The notes under the pieces: model-generated
Told to the model about the DNA's origin: nothing
Databases searched by the model: none
Seen by the model: only the letters and a program-made list of their open reading frames with translations
Program-made: the position numbers and the translations under genes
Assembly: GCF_000721935.1 (NCBI RefSeq)
Contig: NZ_KL585393.1
Location: 49,635-59,032 of the forward strand
DNA length: 9,398 bases
Direction of reading: 5' to 3'
Source: Streptomyces sp. NRRL WC-3549
Lineage (GTDB): Bacteria; Actinomycetota; Actinomycetes; Streptomycetales; Streptomycetaceae
Part shown: piece after piece, positions 5,429-9,398 of the stretch
Position numbering within the stretch: the stretch's first letter is position 1
Layout: the number at the start of each line of letters is the position of its first letter

Positions 5429-6244
5429 ATGTGCGGACGGTATGCGGCCAGTCGGCGGCCGGAGGACCTGGCCGGGATCTTCGGGGTCGAGAAGTGGGAA
5501 CCGGCGGAGACCTTGGAGCCCGACTGGAACGTGGCTCCGACCAAGGAGGTCTACGCGATCCTGGAACGTCCTCCGAAAGACGCGGACGACCGGCGTCCGG
5601 TTCGCCAGCTGCGCGCACTGAAATGGGGGCTGGTCCCTTCCTGGTCGAAGTCGCCGGAGGGCGCGGCCCGCATGATCAACGCCCGGGCGGAGACCGTCCA
5701 CGAGAAGCCGTCGTTCCGCCGCCCCTTCGCGTCGCGGCGGTGCATCCTGCCCGCCGACGGCTACTACGAGTGGATGACCGGCGCCGACGAGCGGCAGCTG
5801 GAGGAGAAGGGGAAGCGGAAGCGCCCGCGCAAGCAGCCCTACTTCGTGGCACCCGCCGACGGTTCCGTCTTCGCGATGGCCGGGCTCTACGAGTTCTGGC
5901 GCGACCGCGCCCTGCCCGAGGACCACCCGCGGGCCTGGTGGGTGACCTGCTCGGTGATCACCACCGAGGCGGAGACCTCCCCGCTCGCCGTGGCCCCCGG
6001 CGAGGGGCCGTCCACGCTCGCGGACATCCACCCCCGGATGCCGCTGATGCTGCCGCCGGACCGCTGGGACGACTGGCTGGATCCCTCGCACACCGACGTG
6101 GAGGAGCTCCGGGCGCTGCTGGAGCCGCCGCCCGGCGGGCTGATGCGGGCCTACCCCGTCGGCACCGCCGTCAGCAACGTCCGGAACAACGGCCCGCAAC
6201 TCCTGGAGGAACTGGCCGCGCCTGAGCTCAGCACGCTCTTCTGA
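5429..6244 (+). CDS. SOS response-associated peptidase family protein (SRAP/HMCES/YedK)
   Basis: A 271-residue SRAP-domain protein. Studied members (E. coli YedK, human HMCES) bond covalently through Cys2 to abasic sites in single-stranded DNA, shielding them during replication. The start is fixed by biology: Met is removed and Cys2 is the nucleophile, and the frame begins MCGRY. Other expected residues are visible: N34 in WNVAPT, KWGLVPSW at 65-72, INARAET at 83-89, E114 in RRCILPADGYYEW, and H201 in HPRMP. A lysine- and arginine-rich segment at 127-136 resembles insertions seen in actinobacterial members. It is divergent from the M50 gene and followed 17 bases later by the hydrolase gene, probably in one transcript. 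No LexA-type GAAC-N4-GTTC box is seen upstream, so SOS control is not supported here. Confidence 0.92.
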   Translation: MCGRYAASRRPEDLAGIFGVEKWEPAETLEPDWNVAPTKEVYAILERPPKDADDRRPVRQLRALKWGLVPSWSKSPEGAARMINARAETVHEKPSFRRPFASRRCILPADGYYEWMTGADERQLEEKGKRKRPRKQPYFVAPADGSVFAMAGLYEFWRDRALPEDHPRAWWVTCSVITTEAETSPLAVAPGEGPSTLADIHPRMPLMLPPDRWDDWLDPSHTDVEELRALLEPPPGGLMRAYPVGTAVSNVRNNGPQLLEELAAPELSTLF

Positions 6245-6261
6245 CCGGGCAGGATGGCTCC

Positions 6262-6912
6262 GTGAGCGCTACAGAGACCGGAAGCGGGACCGAGACCGTC
6301 GAGACCGGGGCAGGAGTGGCCAGGATCACCTGGCTGCCCGCACGCGGTGCCCGGCTCGTGCTCGCCGTCGGCCACGGGGCGGGCGGCGGCATCGAGGCCC
6401 CGGACCTGCGGGCACTGGCCGCCGTGCTGCCCGAGCGGGGGGTGAGCGTCGCGCTGGTGGAGCAGCCCTGGCGGGTGGCGGGGAAGAAGGTCGCCCCCGC
6501 GCCCCGGACGCTGGACACCGGTTGGCGGGGGCTGTGGCCCGCGCTGAGCGCCCCGGGTCTGCCGGTCGTCGCGGGCGGACGCAGCGCGGGCGCCCGGGTG
6601 GCCTGCCGCACGGCCGCCGGACTCGGCGCCCACGCGGTGCTCGCGCTGAGCTTTCCGCTGCACCCGCCGGGCCGGCCGGAGAAGTCGCGGGCGGACGAAC
6701 TCCTCGCCACCGGGGTGCGCACCCTCGTCGTCCAGGGCGGCCGCGACCCCTTCGGGCGGCCCGCCGAGTTCCCGCCGGGGGAGCACCGGCTCGTCGAGGT
6801 GCCCTACGGCGACCACGGTTTCGCCGTACCCAAGAAGGCACCGCTGACCCGGGATCAGGCCCTGGACGTCCTGACCGGCGCGGTCGGCGACTGGCTGGAC
6901 GGGCTGCCGTAG
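6262..6912 (+). CDS. Alpha/beta hydrolase family protein (KANL3/Tex30-like)
   Basis: A 216-residue single-domain alpha/beta hydrolase without signal peptide or membrane segment. A plausible catalytic triad is visible: Ser108 in the nucleophile elbow GRSAGA, Asp162 in [10 protein letters not shown], and His185 in YGDHGF. GHGAGGG at 38-44 supplies the oxyanion hole. These are the hallmarks of the small hydrolase group related to KANL3/Tex30 and dienelactone hydrolases; the substrate is unknown. Start is the GTG at 6262, with AGGA about eight bases upstream. An ATG at 6254 is out of frame. It follows the SRAP stop by 17 bases, suggesting co-transcription. The sigma-R promoter begins just 39 bases after its stop, so sigR is read from its own promoter or by read-through. 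Confidence 0.85.
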   Translation: MSATETGSGTETVETGAGVARITWLPARGARLVLAVGHGAGGGIEAPDLRALAAVLPERGVSVALVEQPWRVAGKKVAPAPRTLDTGWRGLWPALSAPGLPVVAGGRSAGARVACRTAAGLGAHAVLALSFPLHPPGRPEKSRADELLATGVRTLVVQGGRDPFGRPAEFPPGEHRLVEVPYGDHGFAVPKKAPLTRDQALDVLTGAVGDWLDGLP

Positions 6913-6951
6913 GGGCGGAGCCCACCTCACCCCGCGGGCCGCCGGGACCCG

Positions 6952-6977
6952 GGAATGCGGCGTGCGGGACGGCTGTT
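6952..6977 (+). promoter_or_regulatory. Sigma-R-dependent autoregulatory promoter (sigRp2)
   Basis: GGAAT at 6952-6956, an 18-base spacer, and GTT at 6975-6977 match the established sigma-R promoter consensus (GGAAT-N18/19-GTT) exactly. It lies upstream of the ATG at 7028, as the known p2 promoter does in S. coelicolor, so it should drive the thiol-stress-induced transcript that encodes sigma-R' and RsrA. A 6-base inverted repeat, TGTTGT (6974-6979) and ACAACA (6993-6998), overlaps the -10 element and start region. Confidence 0.9.
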
Positions 6978-7027
6978 GTGACAGATGTCGGTACAACAAG
7001 TCGTACGTGGAAGAGGGAGTCCGTCGC

Positions 7028-7213
7028 ATGGGTTCGACCATCTGCCCGCGCCGCTCGAACACCGCTGATCTGGAGTGGACGGTGCTGCATGCGGCGAGGA
7101 CCGCTCCCGGGCGCGCCGCGGCCGGAGCCGATCGACAGCCCGCGCGGGAGCAAGGTCGACTATTCTCCGATGCGAGCGGGTCCGGTTTCGGCTCCGCCAC
7201 TTCGTTGGAGGAG
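7028..7213 (+). other. In-frame N-terminal extension of the sigma-R' isoform
   Basis: The sigR frame is open upstream to an ATG at 7028 with GAGGGAG (7013-7019) eight bases before it. Starting here adds 62 residues, giving a 280-residue protein. In S. coelicolor a long unstable isoform, sigma-R', with an N-terminal extension of about 55 residues, is made from the p2 transcript and rapidly degraded by Clp proteases. The promoter and start arrangement here matches that model. The extension is arginine- and alanine-rich with one cysteine and no recognised domain. The frame is also open to a GTG at 6962, but that lies upstream of the expected p2 start site. Confidence 0.75.
7161..7166 (+). promoter_or_regulatory. 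Candidate -10 box of the constitutive sigR promoter (p1)
   Basis: TATTCT lies 47 bases before the GTG at 7214, in the region where a second promoter for the short stable sigma-R transcript is expected. It matches the -10 consensus at four of six positions, but no good -35 box is visible. The assignment rests mostly on position. Confidence 0.3.
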
Positions 7214-7870
7214 GTGGGTCCGGTCACTGGGACCGACACAGGGACCGACGACGGCCGCGCGAAGGAGACGACCGCCGAGCGCAACGCGCGCTTCGAGCGG
7301 GACGCCCTGGGATATCTCGACCAGATGTACTCGGCCGCGCTGCGCATGACGCGCAACCCCGCGGACGCCGAGGACCTGGTCCAGGAGACGTACGCCAAGG
7401 CCTACGGCTCCTTCCACCAGTTCCGTGAGGGCACGAACCTCAAGGCGTGGATGTACCGCATCCTCACGAACACCTTCATCAACTCGTACCGCAAGAAGCA
7501 GCGCGAGCCTCAGCGGAGCGCCGCCGAGGAGATCGAGGACTGGCAGCTGGCGCGCGCCGAGTCGCACATGTCGACCGGTCTGCGCTCGGCGGAGTCCCAG
7601 GCGCTCGACCACCTGCCCGACTCCGACGTGAAGTCCGCCCTGCAGTCGATCCCCGAAGAGTTCCGCATCGCCGTCTATCTCGCCGATGTCGAGGGCTTTG
7701 CCTACAAGGAGATCGCGGACATCATGGGGACACCCATCGGTACGGTGATGTCCCGGCTGCACCGTGGCCGCCGCCAGCTGCGCGGCATGCTGGAGGACTA
7801 CGCGCGCGAGCGCGGACTCGTCCCGGCCGGTGCCGGTGAGTCGGACGACAGGAAAGGCTCGGCCTCATGA
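7214..7870 (+). CDS. sigR: ECF RNA polymerase sigma factor SigR (thiol-oxidative stress)
   Basis: From the GTG at 7214 this is a 218-residue ECF sigma factor, the short stable sigma-R. Region 2 (about residues 30-94) includes [13 protein letters not shown] and the DNA-melting segment [19 protein letters not shown]. Region 4 (about 141-190) includes the helix-turn-helix [20 protein letters not shown]. Under disulfide stress it directs transcription of thioredoxin, mycothiol and protein quality-control genes; in reduced cells RsrA holds it inactive. Its near-identity to sequences I recall, RsrA downstream, and the p2 promoter make the identity firm. The start is less certain: GGAGGAGG at 7207-7214 overlaps the GTG, so spacing is poor, and TTG at 7205 is also in frame. 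The tandem GTDTGTD near the N-terminus is encoded by a GGGACCGAC repeat. The stop overlaps the rsrA start. Confidence 0.95.
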   Translation: MGPVTGTDTGTDDGRAKETTAERNARFERDALGYLDQMYSAALRMTRNPADAEDLVQETYAKAYGSFHQFREGTNLKAWMYRILTNTFINSYRKKQREPQRSAAEEIEDWQLARAESHMSTGLRSAESQALDHLPDSDVKSALQSIPEEFRIAVYLADVEGFAYKEIADIMGTPIGTVMSRLHRGRRQLRGMLEDYARERGLVPAGAGESDDRKGSAS

Positions 7871-8187
7871 GCTGCGGAGAGCCGCACGAGACGGATTGCT
7901 CAGAGGTCCTCGACCATCTCTACGAGTTTCTCGACCATGAGATGCCCGAGGGCGACTGCACCAAGTTCGAGGTGCATTTCGAGGAATGCTCCCCGTGCCT
8001 GGAGAAGTACGGCCTGGAGCAGGCGGTCAAGAAGCTCGTGAAGCGCTGCTGCGGTCAGGACGACGTCCCGAGCGACCTGCGCTCCAAGGTGATGGGCCGG
8101 ATCGAACTGATCCGCGCGGGCGAGACCGTCCCCGAACAGGACGTGGCCGTGAGCGACGCCGACAGGCCGGCCGCCACCGCCGAGTGA
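7867..8187 (+). CDS. rsrA: Zinc-binding redox-sensing anti-sigma factor RsrA
   Basis: A 106-residue ZAS-family anti-sigma factor that binds sigma-R when reduced and lets it go when oxidised. All key residues sit at the S. coelicolor positions: C3, C11, C31, H37, C41, C44, C61 and C62. Zinc is held by C11, H37, C41 and C44 (HxxxCxxC), and formation of the C11-C44 disulfide expels zinc and frees the sigma factor. The ATG at 7867 overlaps the sigR stop as ATGA, with AGGAAAGG at 7850-7857, implying translational coupling and matched levels of the two partners. It is cytosolic; there is no membrane segment. It is co-transcribed with sigR from p2, so the circuit is both induced and shut off by its own product. 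A hairpin follows the stop. Confidence 0.97.
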   Translation: MSCGEPHETDCSEVLDHLYEFLDHEMPEGDCTKFEVHFEECSPCLEKYGLEQAVKKLVKRCCGQDDVPSDLRSKVMGRIELIRAGETVPEQDVAVSDADRPAATAE

Positions 8188-8190
8188 CAT

Positions 8191-8217
8191 GCCCCGGGTG
8201 GCCGGACGCCCCGGGGC
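8191..8217 (+). terminator. Hairpin terminator after rsrA
   Basis: Perfect 8-base arms GCCCCGGG (8191-8198) and CCCGGGGC (8210-8217) enclose an 11-base loop, starting four bases after the rsrA stop. There is no U-tract. It would end the sigR-rsrA transcript before the HD-domain gene. Confidence 0.5.
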
Positions 8218-8306
8218 CGTCGGCCGACAGCCCGCGTGAGGTGTCCCACCGTGTCACCCGAAGGTGCTAATCCGGCCCGTTGAGGCCCTGTGCGACCCCC
8301 AACTCG

Positions 8307-8336
8307 CTAGCCTGGCGCCTTCATTGACCAGGCTGG
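8307..8336 (+). promoter_or_regulatory. Inverted repeat just upstream of the HD-GYP gene
   Basis: AGCCTGG (8309-8315) and CCAGGCT (8328-8334) are perfect arms 12 bases apart, extended by a G-U and a C-G pair to nine. The 3' arm touches the G-rich ribosome binding site (8335-8339), and TAGCCT at 8308-8313 could be a -10 box. It may be an operator or a leader hairpin limiting translation. The rest of 8218-8306 shows no clear feature beyond the short palindrome GTCGGCCGAC at 8219-8228. Confidence 0.35.
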
Positions 8337-8345
8337 GGGCGATCG

Positions 8346-9398
8346 GTGCGGGTGCGGAGCACACCGGGGGCGGCGCGCCTCTACATCCTGGGCGCGTCCA
8401 CGGGCGCCGGACTCTGCGCGCTGCCCGCCCTCACCCCCGGGGCGGACACCCCTTGGGGCACGCTGGCCCTCCTCGCCGCACTCTGCCTGGCCTGCGAACT
8501 TCCCGCCCGCTTCTTCCCCTTCTCCGGTGGCTCCCGCCCGGCCGGGGCCGGGTCCTTCTTCCCGCTGCTGCTCGCGGCCGTCTTCCTGCTGCCCCCCGCG
8601 GCCGCCGCCCTGGTCTCCATACCCGGGTCACTGGCCGGGCGGGTCGAGCAGCCGCCGGTCGCGGCCCGGCGTGTGTGGCGGGCCGCCCAGCTCGCACTCG
8701 CCATGGGGTCCGCCTCGTGGGCGTACGCGCTTCTGGAGGGCCCGGCCAGTCTCGGCGGCCCCGGGGGGCGGGCGGCGCCCGGCCTGCCGTACGCCCTGCT
8801 GCCCGCCTGCGCCACCGCGCTCGTCTTCAGCACCGTCCTGGCCGCCCTGGACGGCGGGATCCTGGCCACCGCCGAGCGGGTCCCGCCCCGGCACGCCTGG
8901 CGGGGGCTCCACGCCTCGGTGGGGCCGCACCTGGTCCACGCCCTCGCCGGGCTGATGATGGCCGTGCTGTGGCGCAGCCCGTACGGGCCGGTGTCGGCGC
9001 TGGTCGTGCTCCTGCCGATGTACATCTCCTGCTGGGTCTTCGCCCAGTACCACCGGCAGCACGCCGCGCACCGGGCCACCATCCGGGCCCTCGTCCAGGC
9101 CGTCGACATCAAGGACGGGTACACCCGGGGGCACAGCGAGCGGGTGGGCCGCGCCTCCGAGCTGATCGCCCGTGAACTCGGCATGGCCGAACGGCGGATG
9201 GAGGCACTCCGGTTCGCCGGCATCCTGCACGACGTCGGCAAGCTCGGGGTGCCCACCCGGGTCCTGCGCAAGGACGGCCCCCTCACCCCCGAGGAGCGCC
9301 GGATCATCGAGCTGCACCCGGAGTACGGCCACGAGATCGTCCGGGGCATCGGCTTCCTGGACGAGGCGCGCGCCGCGATCCTGCACCACCACGAACGG
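8346..9398 (+). CDS. Membrane-anchored HD-GYP-type domain protein (3' end beyond window)
   Basis: The first 351 residues of an incomplete protein. The N-terminal part is strongly hydrophobic, with about six or seven likely membrane helices (near 12-29, 36-53, 70-95, 112-130, 146-168, 196-209 and 213-233). A short linker leads to an HD domain with H263 in GHSERV, the HD pair in HDVGK at 295-299, H324 in HPEYG and the histidines in HHHER at 347-351. This spacing is that of HD-GYP proteins, a class that includes cyclic di-GMP phosphodiesterases, but the diagnostic GYP residues would lie just past the window edge. Start is the GTG at 8346, six bases after a G-rich ribosome binding site; the GTG at 8352 is possible. 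A membrane sensor controlling a cytosolic phosphodiesterase is the likely form; activity is not shown. Confidence 0.85.
   Translation, partial: MRVRSTPGAARLYILGASTGAGLCALPALTPGADTPWGTLALLAALCLACELPARFFPFSGGSRPAGAGSFFPLLLAAVFLLPPAAAALVSIPGSLAGRVEQPPVAARRVWRAAQLALAMGSASWAYALLEGPASLGGPGGRAAPGLPYALLPACATALVFSTVLAALDGGILATAERVPPRHAWRGLHASVGPHLVHALAGLMMAVLWRSPYGPVSALVVLLPMYISCWVFAQYHRQHAAHRATIRALVQAVDIKDGYTRGHSERVGRASELIARELGMAERRMEALRFAGILHDVGKLGVPTRVLRKDGPLTPEERRIIELHPEYGHEIVRGIGFLDEARAAILHHHER

Noticed and set aside
4520..6199. 559-codon minus-strand open frame spanning M50 and SRAP
   Set aside because: It crosses two well-supported genes in the wrong frame, with repetitive Arg, Gly and Pro composition. 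It is an antisense artefact of GC-rich DNA.
6962..7027. Extension of sigR to the GTG at 6962
   Set aside because: It lies within the p2 promoter, upstream of the expected start site, so the p2 message could not encode it.

Overview
The window looks like chromosomal DNA from a Streptomyces or very close relative. It has very high GC, strong G/C bias at third codon positions, and a gene order that (from memory) matches the S. coelicolor block hisN - tetR - SMR - rsgA - aroA - M50 - SRAP - hydrolase - sigR - rsrA, about SCO5208 to SCO5217. I see no mobile element, CRISPR array, RNA gene or foreign gene cluster. It reads as a conserved core region with two damaged reading frames, not as a new accessory system.

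Layout. hisN (histidinol-phosphatase, minus strand) is divergent from a TetR-family regulator gene (plus strand). The TetR frame is broken at 1344-1362 by a sequence matching the Tn5 mosaic end used in tagmentation sequencing libraries, almost certainly an assembly artefact. A strong hairpin separates it from a convergent minus-strand block read M50-type membrane protease, aroA, rsgA, SMR transporter. aroA and rsgA are 4 bases apart. aroA has a frameshift near 3685, where a conserved short peptide is missing. A nested inverted repeat lies between rsgA and the SMR gene.

From 5341 the plus strand carries an SRAP/HMCES-type DNA-protein crosslink protein, an alpha/beta hydrolase, and then the thiol-redox switch sigR-rsrA. 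The sigR leader contains a textbook sigma-R promoter (GGAAT-N18-GTT) and an upstream in-frame ATG with its own ribosome binding site, matching the known long sigma-R' isoform. RsrA keeps all seven cysteines and the zinc-binding histidine. The window ends inside a membrane-anchored HD-GYP-type gene.

How the genes relate. SigR and RsrA form a self-contained stress circuit: disulfide stress releases sigma-R, which transcribes its own gene from p2. HisN and AroA are amino-acid biosynthesis enzymes, RsgA matures the 30S subunit, and SRAP protects abasic DNA. These share a neighbourhood rather than one pathway. The points most worth following are the adapter-like insertion, the aroA frameshift, the structured element upstream of the SMR gene, and several repeats in divergent promoter regions.
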